Shown piece by piece: positions 11,349-20,113 of a stretch of DNA of 37,971 bases (the stretch's first letter is position 1; every line of letters starts with the position of its first letter). The translations under genes were made by a program, and so were the position numbers. Origin of the DNA: Streptomyces sp. AW19M42 (GTDB lineage Bacteria; Actinomycetota; Actinomycetes; Streptomycetales; Streptomycetaceae); NCBI GenBank assembly GCA_000470535.1, contig CBRG010000240.1, forward strand, positions 1 through 37,971, written 5' to 3'. The notes beneath the pieces are model-generated. The model was not told the origin of the DNA, searched no databases, and saw only the letters and a program-made list of their open reading frames with translations.

Positions 11349-12098
11349 TCAGGCGGTGGCGCACGCCGAGCGCGGCGGTCCCCTCCGTCCCACGGAGTAC
11401 ACGAGGAGGCGCGCCGGTGCGTGCGCGTGCGGGCCACGCGGCGCGGGCCGGACCGGACGGCGCACCAGGAGACGGGCCGTGCCCGCCACGGCGACCGCTA
11501 CCAGCAGCGGCCGGAACGCCAGCAGCGCGAAGGCGCCCAGCAGACCGGCGAGCGCCAGCTCACCGCGGTGCAGCCAGGCCGCCGCGAGCAGCCCGACGGT
11601 GACGTGGGCGGCCAGCAGCAGCCACGGCACCAGGGGGCCCGGGGCGGCGAGCAGCGCGGCGGCGCCATGCCCTGAGCCGGTCACAGAGGCGAGCGGGGTG
11701 CCCACCCCGCCGACGCCGGCGAAGGGTGTCGCGCCCGCGCCGACGTCACCGCCGCCGCAGAACACATCGACGCCCACCGAACGCAGCGGACCGGTGATCG
11801 GGCCGCCCGCGGCGCCGTAACAGAGGTGCTGACCGGTGGTGAAGACGGTGTCGGCGGCCAGCTCCAGCGGCACCAGCAGCCCGGCGATCGCCCCGAAGCC
11901 GCGCTCCCGGCCGGCCAGCGCGTACGCGACGGCGAAGACCCCGCCGGCCAGTACCGCCAGGAGCGGCAGCGGCAGCGGGACCTGGGAGAGCAGCACGTGG
12001 GACGCAGCCGACAGCGTCACGACGAGCGCCGTGAAGAGCGCCGCGCGCACCACTCTGAGCTGCGTCCCGGATATGTCCATCGTCGAGGAGTGTCGCAT
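11349..12098 (-). CDS. Multi-spanning membrane protein, unknown function
   Basis: 249 aa with about five hydrophobic segments (ALFTALVVTLSAASHVLLS, LLAVLAGGVFAVAYALAG, FGAIAGLLVPLELAADTVF, PLVPWLLLAAHVTVGLLAA and LALAGLLGAFALLAF), and a basic C-terminal tail. A Gly/Ala/Val-rich central loop carries single cysteines in LCYGAAGG and VFCGGGD. I do not recognise the family. The start at 12098 (MRHSSTMDISG) is supported only by a weak AGGTTGG; 12080 is possible. It lies 41 bp after the DUF2252 stop and 48 bp before the DsbA-like gene, so co-transcription is likely. With two loop cysteines and a DsbA neighbour, a redox link is possible but speculative. Confidence 0.72.
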   Translation of the reverse strand: MRHSSTMDISGTQLRVVRAALFTALVVTLSAASHVLLSQVPLPLPLLAVLAGGVFAVAYALAGRERGFGAIAGLLVPLELAADTVFTTGQHLCYGAAGGPITGPLRSVGVDVFCGGGDVGAGATPFAGVGGVGTPLASVTGSGHGAAALLAAPGPLVPWLLLAAHVTVGLLAAAWLHRGELALAGLLGAFALLAFRPLLVAVAVAGTARLLVRRPVRPAPRGPHAHAPARLLVYSVGRRGPPRSACATA

Positions 12099-12139
12099 GC
12101 CAACCTGTAAGCGAGCCCTGAAGCGGCCGCCCTCTGTAC

Positions 12140-13465
12140 TTACAACCCCGTGATCCGGCCGTTGCGGAACAGGTCCACGAAGATCTGGTGGTCGGCGCGC
12201 GCCCGTGCGCCGTAGCTGTGGGCGAAGTCCACCAGCAGGTCCCCGAAGCCCTCCTCGTCCGCGGCGATCGCCGCGTCGATCGCCCGCTCGGTGGAGAACG
12301 GCACCAGCGAGTGGCCGCTCTCGTCGTCCGCCGCGGAGTGCATCGTCGCCGTCGCCCGGCCGAGGTCGGCCACCACCGCCGCGATCTCGTCGGGCTCGTC
12401 GATGTCGGACCAGTCCAGATCGACCGCGTACGGCGAGACCTCGGCGACCAGCTGGCCTGAGCCGCCCAGCTCGGTCCAGCCCAGCCACGGGTCGGCGTGC
12501 GCCTGGAGGGCACGCTGCGAGATCACCGTGCGGTGTCCCTCGTGCTGGAAGTAGTCCCGCACGGCGGCGTCCGTGATGTGGCGGGAGACCGCCGGGGTCT
12601 GGGCCTGCTTGAGGTAGATCACCACATCGTTCTCCAGGGCGTCGCTGTTGCCCTCCAGAAGGATGTTGTACGAGGGCAGCCCGGCCGATCCGATGCCGAT
12701 CCCGCGCCTGCCGACGACGTCCTTCACCCGGTAGGAGTCGGGCCGGGTCAGGCTCGACTCCGGCAGCGTCTCCAGATAGCCGTCGAACGCCGCGAGGACC
12801 TTGTAGCGCGTCGCCGCGTCCAGGTCGATCGCGCCGCCGCCGTCCGCGAAGCGGCGCTCGAAGTCACGGATCTCGGTCATCGAGTCCAGCAGCGAGAACC
12901 GGGTCATCGAACGGGCGACCCGCAGCGCGCCCAGCAGCGGGCCGTCCGCGGTGTCCAGCGTGAACGGCGGGACCTCGTCGTTCTTCGCGCCCGTCGCCAG
13001 CGCGTGGATCCGCTCGCGGTAGGCCGCCGCGAAGATCCGGACGAGCTCGGTGATCTGTTCGTCGCCCAGCGCCTTCGCGTAGCCGATCAGGGCGACGGAG
13101 GCGGCGAAGCGCTTGAGGTCCCAGGTGAACGGGCCCACGTAGGCCTCGTCGAAGTCGTTCACGTTGAACACCAGCCTGCCGTTGGCGTCCATGTACGTGC
13201 CGAAATTCTCCGCGTGCAGATCGCCGTGGATCCAGACCCGGCCGGTGCGCTCGTCGAGATACGGGCCGCCGTGCCGCTCCCGCTCCAGATCGCCGTAGAA
13301 CAGGCACGCCGTGCCCCGGTAGAAGGCGAAGGCCGAGCCCGCCATCTTGCGGAACTTGACCCGGAAGGCAGCCGGATCGGCGGCCAGCAGCTCACCGAAA
13401 GCGGTGTCGAAAACCTCAAGGATCTGCTCCCCGCGCTGCGCTGCGCCGGTCTGCGTTTCCGACAT
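12140..13465 (-). CDS. DUF2252 protein (kinase-like phosphotransferase fold)
   Basis: 441 aa, the usual length for DUF2252. FRVKFRKMAGSAFAFYRGTA near residue 35 is the family signature. The H80-G-D-L-H-AENFG motif with VFNVNDFDEAYVGPF shortly after corresponds to the catalytic and metal-binding loops of aminoglycoside-phosphotransferase-like kinases. YKVLAAFDGYL, RGIGIGSAGLPSYNILLEG and HEGHRTVISQRALQA are other conserved blocks. The substrate is unknown. The start ATG at 13465 has AGGAGG about 8 nt upstream. It heads a minus-strand run with a membrane protein and a DsbA-like protein and is divergent from dnaE. Confidence 0.9.
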   Translation of the reverse strand: MSETQTGAAQRGEQILEVFDTAFGELLAADPAAFRVKFRKMAGSAFAFYRGTACLFYGDLERERHGGPYLDERTGRVWIHGDLHAENFGTYMDANGRLVFNVNDFDEAYVGPFTWDLKRFAASVALIGYAKALGDEQITELVRIFAAAYRERIHALATGAKNDEVPPFTLDTADGPLLGALRVARSMTRFSLLDSMTEIRDFERRFADGGGAIDLDAATRYKVLAAFDGYLETLPESSLTRPDSYRVKDVVGRRGIGIGSAGLPSYNILLEGNSDALENDVVIYLKQAQTPAVSRHITDAAVRDYFQHEGHRTVISQRALQAHADPWLGWTELGGSGQLVAEVSPYAVDLDWSDIDEPDEIAAVVADLGRATATMHSAADDESGHSLVPFSTERAIDAAIAADEEGFGDLLVDFAHSYGARARADHQIFVDLFRNGRITGL

Positions 13466-13587
13466 CTCTGGGTGCCTCCTGGTACCTGGCGTGCGTGACG
13501 AAGTACATGACAAATGGGACGGGCGTCCCCGTTCTTCCAACGCGCGACCGTATCGCGGAGTGCCCGTCACTCGTGACCCGGGAGACG

Positions 13588-13593
13588 TAGACT
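13588..13593 (+). promoter_or_regulatory. Candidate -10 box of dnaE
   Basis: TAGACT fits the TANNNT -10 pattern and would start the mRNA about 36 nt before the GTG. The -35 position has only a weak match. GTCACTCGTGAC (13566-13577), a 5-bp inverted repeat, overlaps the expected -35 and could be an operator. Confidence 0.4.
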
Positions 13594-13635
13594 TCCACGC
13601 TGTCCCCCTCGACTTTCCCCCGGAGGCACAGCGCC

Positions 13636-16600
13636 GTGACCAAGCCGCCTTTCACGCACCTTCACGTCCACACCCAGTACTCGCTGCTGGACGGTGCCGC
13701 GCGGCTCAAGGACATGTTCGAGGCGGCGAACACGATGGGCATGTCGCACATCGCGATGACCGACCACGGCAACCTGCACGGCGCCTACGACTTCTTCCAC
13801 TCGGCGAAGAAGGCGAATGTGACGCCGATCATCGGGATCGAGGCGTACGTCGCCCCGGAGTCGCGCAAGCACAAGCGGAAGATCCAGTGGGGCCAGCCGC
13901 ACCAGAAGCGCGACGACGTCTCCGGCTCCGGTGGTTACACCCACAAGACGATCTGGGCGTCCAACGCCAAGGGCCTGCACAACCTCTTCAAGCTGTCCTC
14001 GGACGCCTACGCCGAGGGCTGGCTGCAGAAGTGGCCGCGGATGGACAGGGAGACGATCTCCCAGTGGTCGGAGGGCCTGATCGCCTCCACCGGCTGCCCT
14101 TCCGGTGAGGTGCAGACCAGGCTCCGGCTCGGGCACTTCGACGAGGCGGTGCAGGCGGCCTCCGACTACAAGGACATCTTCGGCGCGGACAAGTACTTCC
14201 TGGAGCTGATGGACCACGGCATCGAGATCGAGCGCCGGGTCCGTGACGGGCTCCTCGAAATCGGCCGGAAGCTCGACATCCCGCCCCTGGTCACGAACGA
14301 CTCGCACTACACCTACGCCAACGAGGCGACCGCGCACGACGCGCTGCTGTGCATCCAGACCGGCAAGAACCTCTCCGACCCGGACCGCTTCCGCTTCGAC
14401 GGCACCGGCTACTACCTGAAGACGACGGACGAGATGTACGCCGTCGACTCCTCGGACGCCTGGCAGCAGGGCTGCGCCAACACCCTGCTGGTCGCGCAGC
14501 AGATCGACACCACCGGGATGTTCGAGAAGCGCGACCTGATGCCGAAGTTCGACATCCCCGAGGGCTTCACGGAGATCACCTGGTTCCAGGAGGAGGTCCG
14601 GGTCGGGATGAACCGGCGCTTCCCCGCCGGTATCCCGGAGGACCGGCAGAAGCAGGTCGAGTACGAGATGGACATCATCATCCAGATGGGGTTCCCGGGG
14701 TACTTCCTGGTCGTCGCGGACTTCATCATGTGGGCGAAGAACAACGGCATCGCGGTCGGCCCCGGCCGCGGCTCCGCCGCCGGCTCGATCGTCTCGTACG
14801 CGATGGGCATCACCGACCTCGACCCGATCGAGCACGGGCTGATCTTCGAGCGGTTCCTCAACCCCGAGCGCGTCTCCATGCCCGACGTCGACATCGACTT
14901 CGACGAGCGCAGGCGCGTCGAGGTGATCAGGTACGTGACCGAGAAGTACGGCGCCGACAAGGTCGCCATGATCGGCACCTACGGCAAGATCAAGGCCAAG
15001 AACGCGATCAAGGACTCCGCCCGCGTCCTCGGCTACCCCTACGCGATGGGCGACCGCCTCACCAAGGCCATGCCCGCCGACGTCCTCGGCAAGGGCATCG
15101 ACCTCAACGGCATCACCGACCCCAAGCACCCGCGCTACAGCGAGGCCGGCGAGATCCGGGGGATGTACGAGAACGAGCCGGACGTCCAGAAGGTCATCGA
15201 CACCGCCAAGGGCGTCGAGGGCCTGGTCCGGCAGATGGGCGTGCACGCCGCGGGCGTCATCATGTCCAGCGAGCCGATCGTCGACCACGCCCCGCTCTGG
15301 ACGCGGCACTCCGACGGCGTGACCATCACACAGTGGGACTACCCGCAGTGCGAGTCGCTCGGCCTGCTCAAGATGGACTTCCTGGGGCTGCGCAACCTGA
15401 CGATCATGGACGACGCCATCAAGATGGTGAAGTCCAACAAGGGCATCGACCTGGAGATGCTGGCCCTCCCGCTGGACGACCCCAAGACGTACGAGCTGCT
15501 GTGCCGCGGCGACACGCTCGGGGTGTTCCAGTTCGACGGCGGGCCGATGCGTTCGCTGCTGCGCCAGATGCAGCCCGACAACTTCGAGGACATCTCCGCC
15601 GTCTCGGCCCTGTACCGGCCGGGCCCGATGGGCATGAACTCGCACACGAACTACGCCGAGCGCAAGAACGCCCGCCAGGAGATCACTCCGATCCACCCGG
15701 AGCTGGAGGAGCCGCTCAAGGAGGTCCTCGGTCTCACCTACGGTCTGATCGTCTACCAGGAGCAGGTCCAGAAGGCCGCACAGATCGTCGCCGGGTACTC
15801 GCTCGGCGAGGCCGACATCCTGCGCCGTGTGATGGGCAAGAAGAAGGCCGACGAGCTGGCGAAGAACTTCGTCCTGTTCGAGGCCGGCGCCAAGAAGAAC
15901 GGCTTCTCCGACGCCGCGATCAAGGCGCTGTGGGACGTGCTGGTCCCGTTCGCCGGATACGCCTTCAACAAGGCGCACTCCTCCGCGTACGGCCTGGTCA
16001 CCTACTGGACCGGCTATCTGAAGGCCAACTACCCCGCCGAGTACATGGCGGCGCTGCTGACCTCGGTCAAGGACGACAAGGACAAGTCGGCGGTCTACCT
16101 CAACGAGTGCCGCCGCATGGGCATCAAGGTGCTCCCGCCGAACGTCAACGAGTCGGAGTCGAACTTCGCCGCCCAGGGTGACGACGTCATCCTGTTCGGG
16201 CTGACGGCCATCCGCAACGTCGGCCAGAACGTCGTCGACTCGATCATCCGGTGCCGCAAGACGAAGGGGAAGTACAGCAGCTTCCCCGACTTCCTCGACA
16301 AGGTCGAGGCGGTCGTCTGCAACAAGCGGACCGTGGAGTCCCTCATCAAGGCTGGCGCCTTCGACGAGATGGGCCACACCCGCAAGGGGCTCGTCGCCCA
16401 CCACGAACCCATGATCGACAACGTGGTGCAGGTCAAGCGCAAGGAGGCCGAGGGGCAGTTCGACCTCTTCGGCGGCGGCGAGGAGGACAGCGGCGAGCCG
16501 GGCTTCGGGCTCGACGTGGAGTTCTCCGACATCGAGTGGGAGAAGTCCTACCTGCTGGCCCAGGAGCGCGAGATGCTCGGGCTGTACGTCTCCGACCACC

Positions 16601-17172
16601 CGCTCTTCGGTATCGAGCACGTGCTGAGCGACAAGTCCGACGCCGCGATCTCGCAGCTCACCGGCGGAGAGCACAGCGACGGCGCGATCGTCACCATCGG
16701 CGGCATCATCTCCGGTCTCCAGCGCAAGATGACCAAGCAGGGCAACGCCTGGGCCATCGCCACCGTCGAGGACCTGGCCGGTTCCATCGAGTGCATGTTC
16801 TTCCCCGCCACCTACCAGCTGGTCTCCACCCAGCTCGTCGAGGACACCGTCGTCTTCGTCAAGGGACGGCTCGACAAGCGGGAGGACGTGCCCCGGCTCG
16901 TCGCCATGGAGATGCAGGTCCCCGACATCTCGAACGCGGGCACCAACGCCCCCGTGATCCTGACCATCCCCACGGTCAAGATCACCCCGCCCATGGTCAG
17001 CCGGCTCGGCGAGGTGCTCAACAGCCACCGCGGCGACACGGAGGTGCGGATCAGGCTCCAGGGTCCTCGCAAGACCACGGTGCTCCGGCTCGACCGGCAC
17101 CGGGTGAAGGCCGATCCGGCGCTCTTCGGAGACCTGAAGGTGCTGCTCGGCCCGTCCTGCCTGGCCGGCTGA
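13636..17172 (+). CDS. dnaE: DNA polymerase III alpha subunit
   Basis: Replicative polymerase catalytic subunit, 1178 aa, the normal DnaE1 length. The N-terminal PHP domain starts HLHVHTQYSLLDG (residues 8-20) with metal-type histidines; in actinobacteria this domain is the usual proofreading exonuclease. Palm catalytic aspartates lie in PDVDIDFDE (416-424), with GPGRGSAAGSIVSY shortly before. GRPMRSLL-like and VIVYQEQV-like finger motifs follow as GGPMRSLL and IVYQEQV. A clamp-binding motif QFDLF is at 941-945, and an OB-fold begins near 1010. The GTG start has GGAGG 9 nt upstream. It is monocistronic: a terminator follows and the next gene is convergent. The full length and clamp motif argue for the main replicase rather than the ImuC/DnaE2 type. 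Confidence 0.98.
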   Translation: MTKPPFTHLHVHTQYSLLDGAARLKDMFEAANTMGMSHIAMTDHGNLHGAYDFFHSAKKANVTPIIGIEAYVAPESRKHKRKIQWGQPHQKRDDVSGSGGYTHKTIWASNAKGLHNLFKLSSDAYAEGWLQKWPRMDRETISQWSEGLIASTGCPSGEVQTRLRLGHFDEAVQAASDYKDIFGADKYFLELMDHGIEIERRVRDGLLEIGRKLDIPPLVTNDSHYTYANEATAHDALLCIQTGKNLSDPDRFRFDGTGYYLKTTDEMYAVDSSDAWQQGCANTLLVAQQIDTTGMFEKRDLMPKFDIPEGFTEITWFQEEVRVGMNRRFPAGIPEDRQKQVEYEMDIIIQMGFPGYFLVVADFIMWAKNNGIAVGPGRGSAAGSIVSYAMGITDLDPIEHGLIFERFLNPERVSMPDVDIDFDERRRVEVIRYVTEKYGADKVAMIGTYGKIKAKNAIKDSARVLGYPYAMGDRLTKAMPADVLGKGIDLNGITDPKHPRYSEAGEIRGMYENEPDVQKVIDTAKGVEGLVRQMGVHAAGVIMSSEPIVDHAPLWTRHSDGVTITQWDYPQCESLGLLKMDFLGLRNLTIMDDAIKMVKSNKGIDLEMLALPLDDPKTYELLCRGDTLGVFQFDGGPMRSLLRQMQPDNFEDISAVSALYRPGPMGMNSHTNYAERKNARQEITPIHPELEEPLKEVLGLTYGLIVYQEQVQKAAQIVAGYSLGEADILRRVMGKKKADELAKNFVLFEAGAKKNGFSDAAIKALWDVLVPFAGYAFNKAHSSAYGLVTYWTGYLKANYPAEYMAALLTSVKDDKDKSAVYLNECRRMGIKVLPPNVNESESNFAAQGDDVILFGLTAIRNVGQNVVDSIIRCRKTKGKYSSFPDFLDKVEAVVCNKRTVESLIKAGAFDEMGHTRKGLVAHHEPMIDNVVQVKRKEAEGQFDLFGGGEEDSGEPGFGLDVEFSDIEWEKSYLLAQEREMLGLYVSDHPLFGIEHVLSDKSDAAISQLTGGEHSDGAIVTIGGIISGLQRKMTKQGNAWAIATVEDLAGSIECMFFPATYQLVSTQLVEDTVVFVKGRLDKREDVPRLVAMEMQVPDISNAGTNAPVILTIPTVKITPPMVSRLGEVLNSHRGDTEVRIRLQGPRKTTVLRLDRHRVKADPALFGDLKVLLGPSCLAG

Positions 17173-17197
17173 GCCGCCGGACGCGTCACACACGCAC

Positions 17198-17234
17198 GGG
17201 AGGGGCGCCCCGCGAAAGCGGGGGCGCCCCTCCC
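17198..17234. terminator. Terminator between dnaE and a convergent small gene
   Basis: GGGAGGGGCGCCCC-GC (17198-17213) pairs with GCGGGGGCGCCCCTCCC (17218-17234) with a single bulge and a GAAA tetraloop. Located 26 bp after the dnaE stop and usable in both directions. Confidence 0.85.
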
Positions 17235-17269
17235 GGCTACCGGCCTGTGGCCGTACCGGAGAAGTCCGG

Positions 17270-17437
17270 TCAGTTGTGGCCGAAGCGCCGCTGATGCTTA
17301 CGCGCAACATCGGCAGGGCTGCCCTGGGACTGAGCCTGAGGCTGGTTCTGCGACTCGAAAGCCGTGGACCGTGCCTCCTGCGCGCCGCGCTCCGACTCGG
17401 TAGCGCGGTCCTGCTTGCGGTTCTTGTTCTTGGCCAT
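17270..17437 (-). CDS. Small hydrophilic protein, 55 aa, unknown function
   Basis: Begins MAKNKNRKQDRATESERGAQ and ends ARKHQRRFGHN. It is Lys/Arg/Gln/Ser-rich with no membrane segment or cysteine, and looks intrinsically disordered. The start at 17437 is well supported by AAGGAGGAACACC; an in-frame upstream ATG at 17509 would add 24 residues unlike the rest and has no such site. It resembles small stress- or spore-associated hydrophilic proteins of Streptomyces in composition only; I cannot name a family. It is convergent with dnaE and divergent from the NYN gene across an AT-richer 239-bp spacer (17438-17676). Confidence 0.75.
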   Translation of the reverse strand: MAKNKNRKQDRATESERGAQEARSTAFESQNQPQAQSQGSPADVARKHQRRFGHN

Positions 17438-17499
17438 GGTGTTCCTCCTTGGGGGGACTCTCGGGGCCAGGACCGCTGTCAGATTCACATAATCGGATA

Positions 17500-17512
17500 A
17501 ACATCGCATGTT
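17500..17512. promoter_or_regulatory. Palindrome in AT-rich divergent promoter region
   Basis: AACAT-CGC-ATGTT is a perfect 5-bp inverted repeat with a 3-bp centre, in the most AT-rich part of the spacer between the 55-aa gene and the NYN gene. It is a candidate operator for the minus-strand gene, 63 bp upstream of its start. No regulator is identified. Confidence 0.35.
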
Positions 17513-17676
17513 GGATCATTACCGTGCGTAGCGAGGGGGTATGATGCGCCGTTTTCCGGATCCGCCACGCCGATGATCGAGTTCCGCCCGTTAACCCCCG
17601 CGTGGTCGGGCAGACTCGAAGGAAACCCCTGACCTGAGTGGACCCGTTCCCGAATTCCTGGAAGAGGGTGGAACGC

Positions 17677-18984
17677 GTGGACCGTTGCGTCGTCCTGGTG
17701 GACGCCGGTTACCTGCTGGGCGCGGCCGCCAGCCTGCTGGCCGGAGAGCCCGCCCGTTCCCGCATCACCGTCGACCACGCCGCCCTGATCCAGGGGCTGA
17801 GGGAGCGGGCGGAGGCCGATACGGAACAGCCGCTGCTGCGGATCTACTGGTTCGACGGGGCCCCCGACCGCGTACCGCAGCCCGAGCACCGCAGGCTGCG
17901 CGTCATGCCGCGGGTGACGGTGCGGCTGGGCGCCCTCACCCGAAGTGACGGGCGCTGGGCGCAGAAGGGGGTCGACGCGGCGATGCACGCGGAGCTCACC
18001 GAGCTCGCGCGCAACCGCGCCTGCTCCGACGTGGTCCTGGTGACCGGAGACGGCGACCTGCTGCCCGGCCTGATGTCCGCCAAGGAACACGGCGTGGCCG
18101 TCCACCTCTGGGCGGTCCAGGCCGCCGACGGCGACTACAACCAGTCCGAGGACCTCGTCGCGGAGGCCGACGAGCGGCGCGTTCTCGACCGGGCCTGGAT
18201 CACCCGCGCCGTACGCGCCAAGGAGACCGGCGGCCCGTGCGCGCCGCCGACCGCCGCGCGGAACTCCGAGATCGCCGCGATCCTCTCCGCCCCGCTGCCC
18301 GAGGCCGCCCTCGCGGCCTCCGCGGACCGGGCCACCGAGGCCCAGGCGGAGGCCGCCCGCGGCGGCGCGCAGGGCCACTCCGACGATTCCGCCCCGCACG
18401 CCCCGCACAACCACCCGGGCCGCGGCGTCCCCACCCCCAAGGACCTCGCCGGCACCCTGCGCGGCCCCGGCGCCCAGCCGGCCCAGCAGGCCGCCCCGCC
18501 GCCCGCCAACGCCACCCTGCGCTGGTCCTCCGACCGGGGCTGGGTGGAGCGCGGCGGCCCCCTCGGTGAGCCCCCGGAGACCGCGTCCCTCCCGACGCTG
18601 GCCCAGATCACCAGCGCCGAGCAGCGCTGGGCGGACCGCGAGGAGGACATCACCACGGTCGGCGGCGACCCCTTCGAGGTGGGGCAGGTCTTCGCCCGGC
18701 GCTGGATGGAACGGCTGCCCGAGACCCTCCACCTCCAGAAGCTGTCCACCATGTACCCCCGCGTCCCGCACCGCATCGACGGCGAACTGCTCCGGTACGC
18801 CGCCCGCTTCGGGCTCCTCGCGCACAAGGACGACCAGATCGACGAGCACGACCGGTACGCGATCCGGGCGGGGTTCTGGCGCGAGATCGACGTACGGGCA
18901 GCCGCGGAGCACGTTCCACCGCTCCCCGAGAAGCACGCTCCGCCGGTGGCACGCACGGAGAAACCGGCACCGGCCGGAGACTGA
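17677..18984 (+). CDS. NYN-domain (PIN-like nuclease) protein
   Basis: 435 aa. The N-terminal ~170 residues form an NYN/LabA-like PIN domain: CVVLVDAGYLLGAAAS carries the first acidic residue, KGVDAAMHAELTELA the second and VLVTGDGDLLPGLMSAKEHG the third cluster, as in Mg2+-dependent ribonucleases. A disordered Ala/Pro/Gly/Gln-rich linker (about 240-300) separates a C-terminal domain (FARRWMERLPETLHLQKLS) resembling an OST-HTH/LOTUS-like helical module often attached to NYN domains; that match is tentative. The GTG at 17677 lies 8 nt after GGAAGAGGG; in-frame GTGs at 17668 and 17638 are alternatives. RNA processing or decay is the likely role. It stands alone, ahead of the ABC genes. Confidence 0.85.
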   Translation: MDRCVVLVDAGYLLGAAASLLAGEPARSRITVDHAALIQGLRERAEADTEQPLLRIYWFDGAPDRVPQPEHRRLRVMPRVTVRLGALTRSDGRWAQKGVDAAMHAELTELARNRACSDVVLVTGDGDLLPGLMSAKEHGVAVHLWAVQAADGDYNQSEDLVAEADERRVLDRAWITRAVRAKETGGPCAPPTAARNSEIAAILSAPLPEAALAASADRATEAQAEAARGGAQGHSDDSAPHAPHNHPGRGVPTPKDLAGTLRGPGAQPAQQAAPPPANATLRWSSDRGWVERGGPLGEPPETASLPTLAQITSAEQRWADREEDITTVGGDPFEVGQVFARRWMERLPETLHLQKLSTMYPRVPHRIDGELLRYAARFGLLAHKDDQIDEHDRYAIRAGFWREIDVRAAAEHVPPLPEKHAPPVARTEKPAPAGD

Positions 18985-19053
18985 GGCCACATCGCGTCCT
19001 GGGGCGCTCAACCCGGCCGGTGTCCGCCGCGTTGACGTCCGACCGACGCGGCC

Positions 19054-19076
19054 CCGGGCGTCATGAGGGCGCCCGG
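19054..19076 (+). terminator. Weak terminator-like hairpin after NYN gene
   Basis: CCGGGCG (19054-19060) and CGCCCGG (19070-19076) make a 7-bp stem with a 9-nt loop, directly before the promoter-like hexamer of the ABC ATPase gene. No U-run. Confidence 0.35.
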
Positions 19077-19082
19077 ACCCCG

Positions 19083-19088
19083 TACTCT
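19083..19088 (+). promoter_or_regulatory. Candidate -10 box giving a leaderless ABC mRNA
   Basis: TACTCT fits TANNNT and ends 8 nt before the GTG at 19097, so the mRNA would start at or next to the start codon. No Shine-Dalgarno is present. GTACTC (19082-19087) and GAGTAC (19098-19103) also form an inverted repeat around the start, a possible repressor site. Confidence 0.45.
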
Positions 19089-19096
19089 CGTACCTC

Positions 19097-20113
19097 GTGA
19101 GTACGGGCACAGCACAGGCGCAGACGGCGAGCGGCACCGTGTGCGTGGTGCGGGACCTGGTCAAGGCCTACCCGGCGGCCCGGGGCCGCCGCGGCAGGCC
19201 CGCCACCCCCGAGGTACGCGCCACCGACGGCATCAGCCTGGACGTCCGGCGCGGTGAGATCTTCGGGCTGCTCGGGCCCAACGGGGCCGGCAAGTCCACC
19301 CTCGTACGGCAGCTCACCGGGCTGATGCGGCCCGACTCCGGCAGTGTCGACATGCTCGGGCACGACCTCGTGCGCCATCCCGAGCGGGCCTCCCGGCTGA
19401 TCGGCTACCTTGGCCAGGAGTCGACCGCGCTGGACGAGCTGACGGTGGCCCTCGCCGCCGAGACCACCGGACGGCTGCGCGGACTGCCGGTACGGGACGC
19501 ACGCGCCGAGCGCGACGCCGTACTCGACGAACTCGGCCTCGCCGAACTCGCCGGCCGGCCCCTGAAGAAGCTTTCCGGCGGGCAGCGGCGGCTCGCCTGC
19601 GTCGCGGCCGCGCTGGTCGGGGAGCGTCCGGTACTCGTGCTCGACGAGCCGACGACCGGCATGGACCCCGTCGCCCGGCGCGCCGTCTGGGCGGCCGTCG
19701 ACCGGCGGCGGGCCGAGCGCGGCGCGACGGTGCTGCTGGTCACCCACAACGTCATCGAGGCCGAGACCGTCCTGGACCGGGTCGCCGTCATCGACCGCGG
19801 CAAGGTCATCGCCTGCGACACCCCGGCCGGGCTCAAGGAGCAGGTCGCCGACGAGGTCAGGGTGGAGCTGGTGTGGCGCGAGCGGGCTCCGCTGGACGTG
19901 CCCGAGGTCGCGGCGCTGCGGGCGTCCGCGCAGGAGTCCGGGCGCCGCTGGGTGCTGCGGCTCGGGCCCGACGAGGCGCGGGCGGCGGTCGCCGCGGTGA
20001 CCGGTGGGGCGGCCTTCGCCGCGCTCGACGACTTCACCCTGGCGACGCCCAGCCTGGAGGATGTCTATCTGGCGCTCGGCGGCGGCGCGACCAAGGGGCT
20101 GGTGAAGTCATGA
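19097..20113 (+). CDS. ABC transporter ATP-binding protein (DrrA/CcmA-like)
   Basis: 338 aa. Walker A GPNGAGKST at residues 60-68, Q-loop near YLGQES, signature LSGGQRR, Walker B PVLVLDEPTTGMDP, and the switch histidine in LLVTHN. The C-terminal ~100 residues form the extra domain seen in DrrA-type exporter ATPases. It should energise export through the permease encoded next (20187-21047). Substrate unknown; drug or lipid export is typical. The GTG start has no ribosome binding site but a -10-like TACTCT just upstream, suggesting a leaderless message. Its stop overlaps the ATG of a 26-codon mini-ORF (ATGA), which in turn overlaps the permease start. Confidence 0.94.
   Translation: MSTGTAQAQTASGTVCVVRDLVKAYPAARGRRGRPATPEVRATDGISLDVRRGEIFGLLGPNGAGKSTLVRQLTGLMRPDSGSVDMLGHDLVRHPERASRLIGYLGQESTALDELTVALAAETTGRLRGLPVRDARAERDAVLDELGLAELAGRPLKKLSGGQRRLACVAAALVGERPVLVLDEPTTGMDPVARRAVWAAVDRRRAERGATVLLVTHNVIEAETVLDRVAVIDRGKVIACDTPAGLKEQVADEVRVELVWRERAPLDVPEVAALRASAQESGRRWVLRLGPDEARAAVAAVTGGAAFAALDDFTLATPSLEDVYLALGGGATKGLVKS

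Noticed and set aside
13567..17310. A 1247-codon open frame antisense to dnaE
   Set aside because: It mirrors dnaE on the opposite strand, has highly repetitive Leu/Val/Asp/His composition, and no domain. This is the usual shadow of codon bias in GC-rich DNA.
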